This document shows positions 47,901-59,416 of a stretch of 64,000 nucleotides of DNA, in pieces. This stretch comes from Neospora caninum Liverpool (lineage: Eukaryota > Apicomplexa > Conoidasida > Eucoccidiorida > Sarcocystidae): the NCBI RefSeq assembly GCF_000208865.1, contig NC_018398.1, positions 5,232,710 to 5,296,709 of the forward strand. Reading direction: 5' to 3'. The notes under the pieces were generated by a model. That model ran no database searches. It worked only from the letters and a program-made list of their open reading frames with translations, and was not told where the DNA came from. Position 1 is the first letter of the stretch. Each line of letters starts with the position of its first letter. Position numbers and translations under genes: made by a program.

Positions 47901-50652
47901 AGTGTAAATGCGGTTGCCCGAGGCCGTGGACTTGCTCAATGGCCTGCATGATGACGACGTTCAGCGAGCTTGAAAGTCTGAGCGAGAAGGACGCCGAGAA
48001 AAGGCCAGAGAGCCAGAGTATCGAGGCGAGCGAAGAAAGCAGAGACAAGTGACGCCACTTGAACGGGAGAGGATGGGCGAACACGAACGGGGAGAGACTG
48101 GGAGAGACGCATGAGAAAAAGAAAGCAGGAGAAAAAGATGGAGAACGGCAGCGCCACGGGGAATCAAGGAAGAAAGTGTCGCAGTGAACAGGGTGAATCA
48201 ACAGCCAACCAGCCGAGGGAGACAGCTGACGCGGAGGGAGAGAAACAAAACGCGAAAGTGAGAGCAAGACGGACGAACCGGGGCTGAACACTCCAAGAAA
48301 CAGAGCGTTCAGGAAAGGCAGGCAAATACCGAAAGGAGAATCAGAAACATGAAGAGAGAGGGAGACAGGAAGAGGCGGGGGTGCACGAAAAGGGCGGCGA
48401 CGTAACAGAGAGAGCGACGGAGGGAAGAGGGACTGTGGGAATTGCAAAAGGTGTTTAGGACAAGGCAGATTTTTGCGACGGCGAAATGGAAATGCGGGCC
48501 GGTTCGGCTGGTGCGTGATTCTGAACACTCCTTTCACACTCACCAACCTCGCTTCCCGGTTCAGGGAGAACGAGAGATGAAAACGAGAGGCGAGCGGAAC
48601 AGCGCCGCGGAACTCACTTTGGACTCAAGAGAGCAAACGTTTCTGCCAGACTCGCCAAAGCCGGGAGAGAAAGGAACTGCAGAGAGAGACACAGAGAAGT
48701 GGAAGAAGGTTCTGAAAAGAGGAAGGTTCTGGATAGAAGGTTATGCATCGAAGAACAGAAGCTATAACGGCACATATTGCCTGCCAAGTCTTTGTCCAGT
48801 GCGTTCCTCGCAAACGGGTTTCGCTGCTTACTGGCAAATGAGGGAGTGTGTCGTCACTCAGTTGTTTCCAAACAGCTTGTTGGGTCAGCGCCAGGAGGAT
48901 GGAGTTGAGTTCCTCTGCGCGGGCTCCGAGTTTCTGGAGTTCTGCCTCGCTTTTCTCTTCGTCTCCCCTGGGGAGGCAAGACTCGGTTCGGCCCACCCAC
49001 TGCAGACCGCGCTCAGACGCAACTGTCTCTGTGCAGGACGGCGCGTCCTCCGACGAAGCGGGCTCGACCGAAGCCAGAGGCGCCGACGGAAACCAAGAGC
49101 GCGAGCGCGCGCTCTGCCGCCGACTCTCGGCTGCTTTGGCGCGGCGTTCCGCGCGGAAGAGGACGCGGCCTCTCAGCAGAGCCTGAGTCGACTCCGATTC
49201 TCTTTTCACCTCAAGGAGATGCCGCGTTAAAGCGGCGACTACAGCGAGCAGAGAAGGACCGTCAAACGAGAACGCAATCCGCTGCAGACGGGAAAGAAGT
49301 TGGCGCCAGTAGGGGACTGGATATCCCCGGCCCATCTCGAAAGCCGAAGAAGCCGCGTCAAGGCTGTGACTCCGAGCCGCTGGGGTGTCTTGAAGACCTC
49401 TCGGGTGTAGAGACACCTGGGGCTGCTGCAGTGCAAAGAGGAGTTGGTGGCTGTTTAGAACGGCGATCGGTTTCCACATCTGCAAAGACGGGACGAACAC
49501 GGAGAGTTGCTTTCTCTCCAAGCCACGTGGGCCTTCGATTCCTCTACCGGAATCCGCAAAACTCTCAAAGGACGAGGCTGCGTTGCCCCTGTTTCCCGTT
49601 GCGGCTTGGCGGAGCGAAGAATCCGGCGACCGCCACAAGTCCTCGTCGTCTTCGCGTCGCCACTGGTAGCGCCAGTCTTCCTTTCCCTTGGTGAAGAATC
49701 GAGACGGCGGAGGGGGCCCAGGAAGATACGGAAACGACACGGTGGAGGAAAAGGACGAAGACGAGCGAGCCTTGTCCGTCTCGCCTGCGAACTCGGTGAG
49801 GTGATCAAAGTACGTGACAGGAGGCGGAGGCATATCTTTTAGATTCAGCGCACTCTCAGCAATCAGTGCATGCACAGCGTCTTCTCTGGAAGGCGAAGGA
49901 CTCGTCCCATCCCGCTCCCTGTCTCCAAGATCCCCTTCGTCGTGTCGGCTCGCGTCTCTGCCTCCCCGAGAAGGCGCTCCTGTGTCCGTCTCGCCGTCGT
50001 TCCCCTGCTTCTTCTGTCCCGAAACTCTTCCACCTTCCCTTGGCTCTAAATCTTCCAACGACTCTCTTCTCTGCCTCGGCAGCTGCCTCCCGCGAGCCTC
50101 AGGGATGTCCTCCACTACGCAGCCCCCTTCCGTTTCTCCAGGGTGTCCGCCTGCCTGTGCTCCCGACGCGGCACACGGCCGTTTCTTTGTCGTTGAAGAG
50201 AATTCGGGAAGAAGGACTTGGCGGTCGAACTCGAAAGCGGCAGGCGTCTGTACACGCGTGGCCACGACATGCCACCCGTCGCTTTGCGCCTTTCGCTCGG
50301 CTTCTTGTCGCCAAGCTGCGTGATCAAAGTCGGCGCGTTTGAAGCGCTCGATGAAGCGAAATTCAGAGGCTTGCTCTTCGTCTCTGCGACGCGGCCGTTG
50401 CTTTGACGACGGAGGATGTGGCCGCCGCTCCCCGGTGGTCCCGCCGGCGCGGCCAGGCTGCGCCGCCCTAGCAGATTTCGGTGTCGTCGCATAGAAGCGC
50501 GATGCTGAGGAAAAAGATAGAGGAGAAGAGGAAAGCCGGTAAAAAGGGAAGAAATGGTCATCAGGTGACGCCTGTGCATGAGGCCGTGGCCGCCTAGCGA
50601 CCGCGTACCGGAGCGGACGCCGGACAGAGGGAGAAAAAAGCGTGAACGTCAT
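41963..50652 (-). CDS. Large probable mitochondrial protein, 8 exons, 1,674 residues
   Basis: Exons in coding order: 50652-48832, 48676-48618, 47968-47542, 47081-45210, 44585-44516, 43759-43701, 43001-42929, 42606-41963. The 5,025 nt stay in frame throughout. The 59-nt exon at 43759 is the least certain. The N-terminus is basic and lacks acids (MTFTLFSPSVRRPLRYAVAR), which fits a mitochondrial presequence. Long Ser/Pro/Glu-rich segments separate short leucine-rich helical modules: MWKPIAVLNSHQLLFALQQP, FLSLPALASLAETFALLSP, LLRLPLEDRVRLVV, RRLTVEQQVSWLSTLLTLLD. This pattern of scattered helical pairs resembles the heptatricopeptide/FASTK-like repeats of apicomplexan mitochondrial RNA-binding proteins, although I see no C-terminal RAP domain. 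That family link is inference. No catalytic motif was found. The last exon contains a coiled-coil-like stretch (EKVEELREQVEEFREAVE). Confidence 0.68.
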
Positions 50653-53600
50653 CGTGAGAGGCCGGAGCGAAGAGTCGTAAACCAGAAGGGAGGGTCTCCC
50701 TCCTTGAAAGACGCTGGCCAGAGAAATGCGCGCCCGCGCCCCGCAGCGGATTGATCCCCCGAATTGCGGAGTTTTGCGCCTGACAAAACGCCGAGGAGCA
50801 GGTGGAGGATGCAAGCGACAGCCAGCGCATATAAGAAGTGGAATGCTTCGCGTCAGCAAGGAATACCTTGCTTGTTTTTCTCGCACTCACTCCCTACTCG
50901 CCGTCTGCCCAGAGTTTTTCGTGTTGCCGCACCTAGCGGCAACGCGAAAAGGAAGGTTTCGCTTTGGTGTAAGAGACACCAAACAGGAGGGAAAACGCAG
51001 TATTGCCGAACCCATTCTTGGCTTGGAAAGACTGTCCCAGTGCCAGGTTTCGTCATTCGCTTCGCCTCGCAGTTAGTCGACCGTCGATTCCCCGTTTGCG
51101 CGCTTTTGGATAAGAAGAAAAAACGCGTTCGGAGACACTCCGCGAGCCTCAGACGAGGAGCGCACACTCCAAGTTCTACCGAGATGAGGCGCAGCTTGGA
51201 AAACGCGGCAGGAAATAAAATGCGGTTTCTCTTCATTGCCACATCTTGACCCAGCCTCGAAGCCACAAAACGCTCGTCCGCGGCCTGAATGACCCGTCAA
51301 ACTGGGCACGATCGGCGTGAAGCTGGCGACGCTTGAGACGCCACCTTTCTGTACGTGGAAGAAAAGGCAAATATGTGTGGACTGTTCATCGAAGAGAAGA
51401 GAAGGCGGGACTGTGTGCTGCCTGGATTCCCTCAAGAGAGTCTCGATGGTTGCACTTGCAACACCGGGACAGAAACTCTGCATGCAGGTTTAAAATAGGC
51501 GACACAGAACTGCATGCGACATACGCAGATCAAGTTACCCTATCATTTTTTTGGTGGAGGGAGGGAAGCACCTCCTCTTTTGACCTTTTCGTGTTTGTTT
51601 TACACTTCAGCGTGACGCCGCCTTTCTGTCTGAATCGACATTTCCTCTCTCCTGGCTGACCGCCTACACTGGGGGCACTCCGTGTGCCGGACTGTCCGCT
51701 TTTGTGTTCGCTGCACACGTTGAGCGACGTCAAGCGTCGTCACAAGAATGATTTTCACCCACCACACTCCCGTCAGGTCCAGGACGAGCCTGGCGACGCG
51801 TCAACTTGCCTCGGAAAAACGGTTCTCGCTTGTCCAAGCATAAGGCGAAACCGTGTTGTAGTCACGCTGCTTAGCGCTGCGACCTGACCGCGAAGTTGCA
51901 GAAACAGCAAGACTCGTAACTGAGAGCTGTCAGCCGCAGGCCACGTCTAAAGAGGACCAGAGACAGGAATTGTTTGGCACCGTCGGTATCTAAGAAGCCG
52001 CACGCACGGGAGTGTGTTAACGGAGTATCACCAAATCAGGTGTGAACCTTCGGACTAGTAAAACATTTGTCTTTTCACTGTAAGAGAATGTTCGTACGCA
52101 GAGATTGAACTTTTTGCGTAGCGTCTAACACCCATGTTCTTCGAATCCACGCTTCTGTCTGCTATTCAGATGGCCACGATCTAAAGTTCAGTCTCACAAA
52201 AGCTGCGCACAGTGTGGTGAAGAAGAGAAAGCGTTGTTCCCAGCATGCCAAGGACAGCGCTACTCTCGCCTTCTTCGGTGGCCTCGACAGACAAGCAGGC
52301 GTACAAGAAATTAAAATTCAAAAGTACAGGCCAAACAGAAGCACATCGTGGCGACGCCAAATGACGGTGGCACCTATAAGATAAATTCCCATAATTTCTT
52401 AGGTTGCAGGGGACGCCCGCAATTTCTACAGTGATCGACGGCACATATACGAACACGCAATCGGTATGAACTGTTTTGAGTTTGCTTTTTCCCCCATTCC
52501 ATATGCGAGGGACAATTACTCTGAAACGTTTCGAATGACACAAGGGAAATGCTCGGACCGCGTGGCCCCAGCAGCTAAACGACTCCTTTTCCCTCGTCAA
52601 CGTTCAGATGTGATAAAACTATAGAACGGCTCCTCCCGGTGTTGGTGGACGGCCAAACGAGATTGTTTTAGGAGGCACGGCGGTTCTTTTTTCTGCAGAA
52701 ACATCGCGGCCATGGGCTGCAAACCGTTTTCCAGAGTCAGCTTCCCCTGGTCATGAGACTGCCAGGATCTATCGAGCGCAGGAATTGCGTCGATGTCCTT
52801 TTGTGTGCTCGGACTCTGTACTGGCTTCGCCAAACACGCGCACAACCATGCGAGGGTGCACAACAGAAGTGCGTTTCCTATCAGTGCCACTGCCAGCAGA
52901 ACGACAAGCCGGACCGAGAAAACGGAAGCTTGTCCATGTGCACACGCGACCGTGTCCACGGGCATGGGCTCTGGTGATTGCGAGGTAATCTTTACTTTGG
53001 GGTGTCCTGCGTGTGCGTGAGGCTTCGGCTCTTTTCGTGACGCTGTCTGAAGCGACCGCGTGTAGTGACCAGGACGAAAGACGTCTTTTTTCGGTTGTGA
53101 GATGCTTTGGCGTCCGCTCGAGCCTTTTCTGTGGGAGAAAGATCGAACAGGATGAACACTCGGCAATCGTCCAGTATTTCTTCATTAGACTGTGACCGGC
53201 CCAGGAATTCCCTTATTTTGAACATATAATTATTTATTTCCTGCAACCCTCAAGTGCTGGATACCCGTCAACAGAACCAAGAACACCACGCGAGCTTACG
53301 CGTACACAGATGCAAGAGGCCGTTTGACCATTTGCTTGCAGAAACAGGCACATTCAAAAAAGGCCCGACGGATTTGGCGACGACGTTTATTCTCGTACGC
53401 TTCCCCTGTAGATTGGTATCTGTGAGAGGGCCTAGTGGAATTGCTATTCCATCGGCAAGATGTGTCCTGTTGACCAACAGACGGTCGATATCGCTTCTGA
53501 TAAAGTCCAAAAAGGGCAATCGCTCCGCGAGTGATATTCGGGCCAAAAGGATAGGTGCAATGATGCAGGAGGCAAGGAAGTAGGGCATCGTCCAAACATG

Positions 53601-53805
53601 AGCGACGGCGCCTGGCACTCTCACACGCACCTCACCCAGTCGCTGGCGGATACTTGCTCCATGCCGCCTCTGGAAACCACGGAGCGCTCACCTTCTCTCC
53701 AATCACTCAATGTTAATCCAGGTTTCTGCTCTTCTTGCGCCAACTTTGACATCTGATATTGCAGGTGTAGTTCGCCAGCCTAGTTTTCCCTCTTCTCGTT
53801 CCACA
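50653..53805. other. Gene-poor interval with one candidate membrane-protein exon
   Basis: About 3.2 kb upstream of the large gene. Apart from the candidate exon at 52597-53128, ORFs are short and lack start, domain or splice support. No microsatellite longer than a few units was seen. Confidence 0.4.
52597..53128 (-). CDS. Candidate terminal exon of a single-pass membrane protein
   Basis: An open frame on the minus strand beginning after a good acceptor (TTCTCCCACAG) at 53129-53130 and ending at TGA at 52597. It encodes a basic Ser/Lys/Pro-rich segment, a hydrophobic helix of about 25 residues (VVLLAVALIGNALLLCTLAW and onward to CACLAKP), then a polar tail. There is no ATG inside the frame before the helix that would make a convincing single-exon protein, so an upstream exon is needed. 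I could not identify it. A nearby ATG in another frame (about 53225) is possible. No family is recognised. The hydrophobic helix is the main evidence that this is coding. Confidence 0.35.
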
Positions 53806-54177
53806 ATGGCACGCGTGAACTGTGGCACGGCCGCATGCTTGGCGGCTCTTCTTGTGGCGGTGTGTGTGCTGGCAGTTTCCCCAGCCGCAGTTGGAGCTGA
53901 AGAGACCCACAGCGCTATTACCTACAACCCAGTCGACATGTTCTTGAGCATGATGCGCGACACGCAGACTGCTGCGCGGGAGAACACTGAGGCGACACCT
54001 TCCAGAGTTTTCCTTCCGATGCTCTTCCCTCCTCCAGTCCCACCTCAGCCTCAGAACGTGTACCACAAGCACGTCCATCACTTGCCGAAGAAGACGCCCG
54101 ACCATAAGCCCCATGGGCACCATGGGTCTCACCCTCATTACCCTCCGTACTTTCCCCCTCGGCCAAGGTATTACTAA
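53806..54177 (+). CDS. Small secreted Pro/His-rich protein
   Basis: An intronless 123-residue protein from ATG at 53806 to TAA. It has a textbook signal peptide (MARVNCGTAACLAALLVAVC onward, predicted cut near residue 30, AVGA). A short helical segment follows (NPVDMFLSMMRDTQTAAREN), then an RVFLPMLFPPPVPPQP hinge and a histidine/proline-rich tail (HKHVHHLPKKTPDHKPHGHH, then HPHYPPYFPPRPRYY). It has no transmembrane segment after the signal and no cysteines in the mature part. Size, signal and disordered tail fit a dense-granule-type secreted protein, but that is inference. The start and layout (MAR-x-x-CG, then helix, then RVF, then aromatic/Pro) are shared with the [14 protein letters not shown] at 56889-57470. 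The His-rich tail could bind metal ions. An acceptor-like ATTGCAG lies about 40 bases upstream, so a 5' UTR intron is possible. Confidence 0.72.
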   Translation: MARVNCGTAACLAALLVAVCVLAVSPAAVGAEETHSAITYNPVDMFLSMMRDTQTAARENTEATPSRVFLPMLFPPPVPPQPQNVYHKHVHHLPKKTPDHKPHGHHGSHPHYPPYFPPRPRYY

Positions 54178-56888
54178 ATGAGTCACTTTTGAAGTGATTA
54201 AAGTACTTCCAGGTTGTTTCCATGCTCATCCGCACTAGTGTCGTGCGGCGTGTATGTGAGCGTGTTGTCCGTCCCTTGCGTGTGGCTCGAAGCCATGCTG
54301 CAACTTTTTTCTGAATAAACTTCAGTTTCTACTGAAATGGAAAATCCCTCAAGCCGCGGTCGTTTCAGACCGCCTATCTCCGTTTGCCGGCCCGAGAAAA
54401 ACGGCGGTTCGTTCGGCACCCTTACCACAATTTTCGGAGTCATCCCACCTGAGGACTTCATGACGGAGAGTCATTGTATCCCGAACCGGCAGCTAGTGGG
54501 TGGAGACTCGAGTGGCAACTGCTAAGATTTTGCTTTCAGTTCCCTTTAGAGAAAAAAGTGAACTTTGTAGCCCTCTTTAGAGCTTATCTGCGAGCAGGGC
54601 GAAGCAACCTGGTCGCCTGTCGTACGATTAAAGAGACACAGTTTGTGGCAGCCGCTCGGGAGCAGTCATAGACACATAAGGCCACTTCGGACTTCAGGGC
54701 TGACTCGAGATCTATTCGTTTTTTCCCACAAAGAGACAGCCATCGTGGACCCAAAATGTTCACTGAGACTGTACCCGAAAAGAATGAGAGCCGGGGCCTT
54801 GCTCAGGGTACATGTTTTTGGGTGCAGTGAGGGCAGTTGAAACCAGATCATCCTCCAGATATTCTAAACCACACGCACGATTGTTTCGCTTCCTGGTAGA
54901 AGCCTCTTGATTTATATAGAATTTTTCTTTCATGGAGACAACGCAGAACTGCTCTGAGCTTGGAAGTAGCCAGTAGACCTGCAACAAACGTGTTATGCAC
55001 GTCCTGCACTGATCATGGCACGATCAACTCTGCGTGTAGCACGCGAGCGGCAGTGAGCTCTACCTCAGTCCATTAACTGTTTTGATCCGTGCTAGAGTGA
55101 AAGCGTTGGCTGCCGTAACCGACTCATGGAATTTTGCGTTTCCGCCGAGCAGCGATTACAACCAGTCACACCACACTTACCGCCGGAGACATACGTTCAA
55201 CCGTTGCTGAGTTGGGAACAGATCGTGCAGAGCAGCTCATCGCTTGACACAACCTATACATATTGTAACAGAGATCGGAATATTCCAGTTGGTACGGCTC
55301 CATGGAAAATGCGACCGTGCCCATTGTGCTTTTTCGATCTCGACTATGCCCGGGCATTCGACTTCCCACTCTACTCTGTTGGACTCACGAACGAACCCGC
55401 TTGTGCCATTGAGTCTTGGGCGCAAGCGGAACGGTGGTTTACTGTGTAACCCATGTAGGACGTCACGCGTCACCGAAAGGGAACAAACGTTTGAAAGTGT
55501 CCGACCATCGGAAGCCTCGGGGCCCTTACGACTACCCGTGGAGTCCTAACCAGCGATGAGAGGGCAATCTACAGAAAAACCCGCTGAGCAACGGTGGTCC
55601 ACGAGTTCGCCAAAGAAGCTCTGGAAACCATCGAATGTGTGTATGTGTGAATTGTATTCGTTTGAATGCCTGGATGAATATGTGTATATATTTAGTACAT
55701 CTATATATGCTGGCGTGATCCGAAGAAAGATGTTGAAGCCTGCATTTACAGGGTTCGGCTTATCTGCTGCTTCATGGTCCTTGAACGAGTCTCTGGAACC
55801 CTCTCGGCGATCGGGAGCGGTCGGGCGGACCATCGACAAGGCTAGAAACCTTCCCGAGTAGGTCTTGCATTTGTCAGGCAGATGCAATCATGCACGTCTT
55901 CACCTTCGTTTAGTGTGATCTTCAAGTAGCTTCCTTGCGTAGATGAGTATTATGTATTTATATATGTACACAAACATATCTGCAGCGAGTTTCAAATTCG
56001 CATTAGAAGAACGTGACCCAAACTCCACCCAATCTGCACTACGAATCGGGATCGGTTGTCGACACACCCCATACCGCCGAGATGCCAGGCCCCCGGGAGT
56101 ACAGGGTTCATGGTCCGTGGTTCCTTTGTGGATGATGTTTGGGGGGAGAGGTTCCCCAAAAGCTGTTCCACTTGCGAGTATTTTAGTTCAGAGAGCATAC
56201 AGAGGACGTCTGTACGGATGGGTTCCACCTGAGGGCGACAAGCTGAAAACGGGTCGGGTTTGATTCCCATTCGATTCCTTATTGGCCCAAGCGGAGTGCC
56301 ATGAGTTGTGCTTATAGCCTGGAGAGGGCAGACCGAGCATATGGAAAGTCGGCTCCATCAAGTGCCCGCTCTAGGAAAAGCAAAAGTTTAGCCAGAGACC
56401 TAGAGAGAGAGCAGTCCTTGCTAACTGTAGTTGTGGAGCGCTCAGGTTACTTCGTATAAAGGTTCAGTGTGCAAGCGCCTATGATCTAGTTGTCTGCAGC
56501 GGTGACCGTGCAGGAGAAATGGTCTTGAGCTTTTTTTATCAGTGTAATTTTCGGATGCATGCATTCTGACCAGATCTCCTCTGTCTTTCGAAGATCGCTT
56601 GTCCTGTGAGTTAGGAAGTGAATGCAAGTCGTCGCTGCACTCACTATGGCGAGCGAGTTTTGTGCGCCCTGCCCTCCTTTCTGGACAAAGCTCCACGAGG
56701 AGCACAAGAAGGAAATTAAAATTCTTGAGGTGCGGTCTCCACAAACACTCAAGAACATCATACCTGCTGCACAGCAAGCACGGGACAGTCAGCTCTCGCG
56801 TCGCTTCATTCACACTCCCTTGCGGCAGATGCAGAGCTCCCGTGACCCTCCCTTCAACATTCCACTGGCAAAGAACAGGAACACTCGC
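54178..56888. other. Interval between two convergent secreted-protein genes
   Basis: About 2.7 kb. Short ORFs at 54337-54525 (plus, 62 residues) and 55126-55449 (plus, 107 residues, with ATG and a CPLCFFDLDYARAFDFP patch) have no signal peptide or other support and may be chance. No repeat or RNA gene was recognised. Confidence 0.4.
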
Positions 56889-57470
56889 TTATTCTTCCCT
56901 GGAGACTGAGTGGGAGTGAGAGTGGGAGTACGAGTGAGAAGTGGAGTAGCTCTCATCGCATGGCCTGCCACCGCACTCGTAGATGTGGTCGTGGAATTCA
57001 TAGCGAGGGCCGTATTTCGCAGCAGGGGAAGCTCCACTGAAGGGGAAGAAGAAGGGGAAGCCGAGCGGGAAGGGGAAGACCCGCTGGGGAGTCATCTCGG
57101 ACACCGAACTTTCGCTCGTGTTGGTGCTCTCCACAGCACGGTTCTGGAACTGGTTCATGCCCCAGAGAGCCTCGAACGGGTTCAAGAAAGACCTCGCGTT
57201 TCTGTTGGCCTCAGCGAAAAGGGTCTGGACGGCAGAGGGGTCTACGACAGAGCCAATTGCCCGTTCCATCATCTTCACGCCTTCGTTCTGGGTCGCTGCA
57301 TTGAAGAAGGCATGGGCCATTCGGTCCATCATCGTGCTGACGTCGCTTTGCCGAGTCAACGCCTCCAGGAAGTTCGGGTAATCCGTGGTGGACTCCGCAC
57401 CGGCAACGACCTGGCATGCTGCGCTTGAGAGCGCCACAAGGAAGAGGATACCGCAGACTGCGCGTGCCAT
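56889..57470 (-). CDS. Small secreted protein with Ser-His tail
   Basis: An intronless 193-residue protein from ATG at 57470 to TGA at 56889. The signal peptide is MARAVCGILFLVALSSAACQ with a likely cut after VVAGA. The mature N-terminal half is helical and Asn/Ala/Met-rich (QSDVSTMMDRMAHAFFNAAT; AVQTLFAEANRNARSF). It is followed by a Thr/Ser linker, a striking phenylalanine/proline block (RVFPFPLGFPFFFPFSG), and a tail of alternating Ser and His (SYSHSHSHSVSREE). Two cysteines lie near the C-terminus. A secreted or vacuolar location is expected, and function is unknown. The phenylalanine block is too interrupted by Pro for a normal membrane helix. It shares its plan with the gene at 53806-54177, which points to a small diverged family. 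Confidence 0.75.
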   Translation of the reverse strand: MARAVCGILFLVALSSAACQVVAGAESTTDYPNFLEALTRQSDVSTMMDRMAHAFFNAATQNEGVKMMERAIGSVVDPSAVQTLFAEANRNARSFLNPFEALWGMNQFQNRAVESTNTSESSVSEMTPQRVFPFPLGFPFFFPFSGASPAAKYGPRYEFHDHIYECGGRPCDESYSTSHSYSHSHSHSVSREE

Positions 57471-59416
57471 GTTGAAAAGTCAGAGAGGTTTAAAGACACC
57501 TGTGATAGAGATGTATGTATACAACCGGCGTGATGCGGTGTGACGCGCAAACCTGGAATAAGCAAGAAGTGATCAACGCCTCAGCACGGTTCTTGGTGGC
57601 GGACACTCGCACCGACAAACTCCTGGCATGCCAGCAGAAGAGAAATACAAACCGTTTCCATTATACCGCTATCTGACTCAGCTCAGCTTCCCTTCAGGAG
57701 CAAGGCGTCTATCTCCGTTTTTTGCCCGCGACCTATCCCCGGACTCGCAGCACCAACACCTGATGAGCGGCTATGGCATGGTGCACAGATCCCCCCCGAC
57801 TTGCCCGGCGTCATGGAAGAGACCACACGTGGCGATTTCTTTACACCGTGGAAAAAGATGAAGAGAAACTCTTTGGCGCTCGTTCCGAAGATGGCATTCA
57901 ACTTTTCTAGCTACAAGCAGGAAAGCGGCCATCCTCCGCAGATATAGGGGAAGTCCCCATCTGGTTCAGCGAAAAACTCTTCGTCGCCACCAAGAATGGT
58001 TCCCTGCTGCGTCGTAAAATCGTTTCTGTCGTCCATTGAGGCCCAGTAGTGTTGTCCAAACAGACAGTTTTCATGCACACCCAATAACACTCTGACAAAG
58101 TCCTGGTTCTGTGTGAAAAGAGCGGATCCTGAACGTGCGCAGCCCAGGTGAATGCCTGACGCATTTGCAAGAGGCTGGTATGACCAAGCACACAACATCA
58201 TGCACCTTTCCCACCCGAAGACAGAATGTACTGGATCTGAAGCGCACGTCGCTCGGCTAGAAGCCACGAGCAACAGAGGCGAAGCAGGCGATACGGTTGG
58301 CCGTAGAGCGCATGAAACTCTGCTGAAGCTCGAACACAAGTCTCAATCATACCATATCGTTAAACCTTCAGGAAAACAAAGTTTAGCCTTCTTCTGCTGC
58401 CCATCAGTATAGGTACCTCTGTATCTCCTCTCGTATTGTCGGCTTGCAGCCTATTTGATTGTGTGACACGAGCCTGCCTGTTTGAAAGAGGTCTCTAGCG
58501 GGAAATTCCAGAAGGGAATTCAAGAAATGCCTTTTGGCCAATTCTGTCCGTTCGTGCTTCCTGAGTGCCGTTTAAACTGTGGACATCTGCGCCATTAAGT
58601 CCAAGTAGCCGAAGGGTCTTTCCAAGTGAAGTCCGATAATAAACTGTCTCCAGACGTTCTTAACCCAGCTCCCGTATTACATATGACGGGGTGAACTATC
58701 GTTCCTAACTGAATTTTGTTCAATAGCAGGGGAGTAAGCTACGAGTTGGAATACTGGTTTACATCTTGAATGTCTTTGTTTACCGGATCAAGTTCTATTG
58801 ACTCCGTCTAGGCTGAGCGGCGAGGACAGAGAATGTGAGTGTTTGTGCTCCGATTAAAAAGAGTATCTGGTTGACAGCTTTCTCTGGATGCCCAGAAACT
58901 CGCAGTGCCTGTCACCTTCTGGGGACACAGACCGGAAAAGGTTCTCCACCTCCTCCTACACTTGAACGTAAGCTACAAGCGCGTCACATCTCCCGTGGGT
59001 GCTCCTATTCTCGGGATCAGTGGAACAGTAGCGGTGTGGTGTCCGTACTGGTCTCATATGGAAACGTCAGTGTTTTTTTTGCCACGAGTTGAGCACTCAA
59101 AGGCAATTGTCGTCGCCATAAATTCCCACTCGTCGAGCGCGATTGACAGTTAAAAGCGCTGCCATCCGGCGAAAGCGTTCTACCAGACGGCCAGGCTCTC
59201 CCTACATTCTCTACAAGAAACACACGCGTTCCCGCGTTATGTTGTACACGAGTATGTACAGAGAACGTGCATCTATATGGACGAATATGATTTCCCGAGC
59301 AGCGAAAACATGCTTTCCTGCCGATAACGTCTCCTGAAGATCTCGAGAAGTACCCTTAAGGCGTCAACGTGCACAACGCTGACCCACGCGAGAAAAGTGT
59401 TCCGTGGGCGGTTTCT
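57471..59416. other. Intergenic region with one possible terminal exon
   Basis: About 1.9 kb. On the minus strand, 58128-57911 forms an open segment after an acceptor-like CGTTCAG. It encodes an ordered-looking patch (FTQNQDFVRVLLGVHENCLF and onward, ending GGWPLSCL). No upstream exon was found, so it is not called as a gene. The rest shows nothing recognisable. Confidence 0.35.

Noticed and set aside
57911..58128. Possible terminal exon ending GGWPLSCL
   Set aside because: The acceptor and ordered sequence are suggestive, but no upstream exon or start could be found, so no gene is called.
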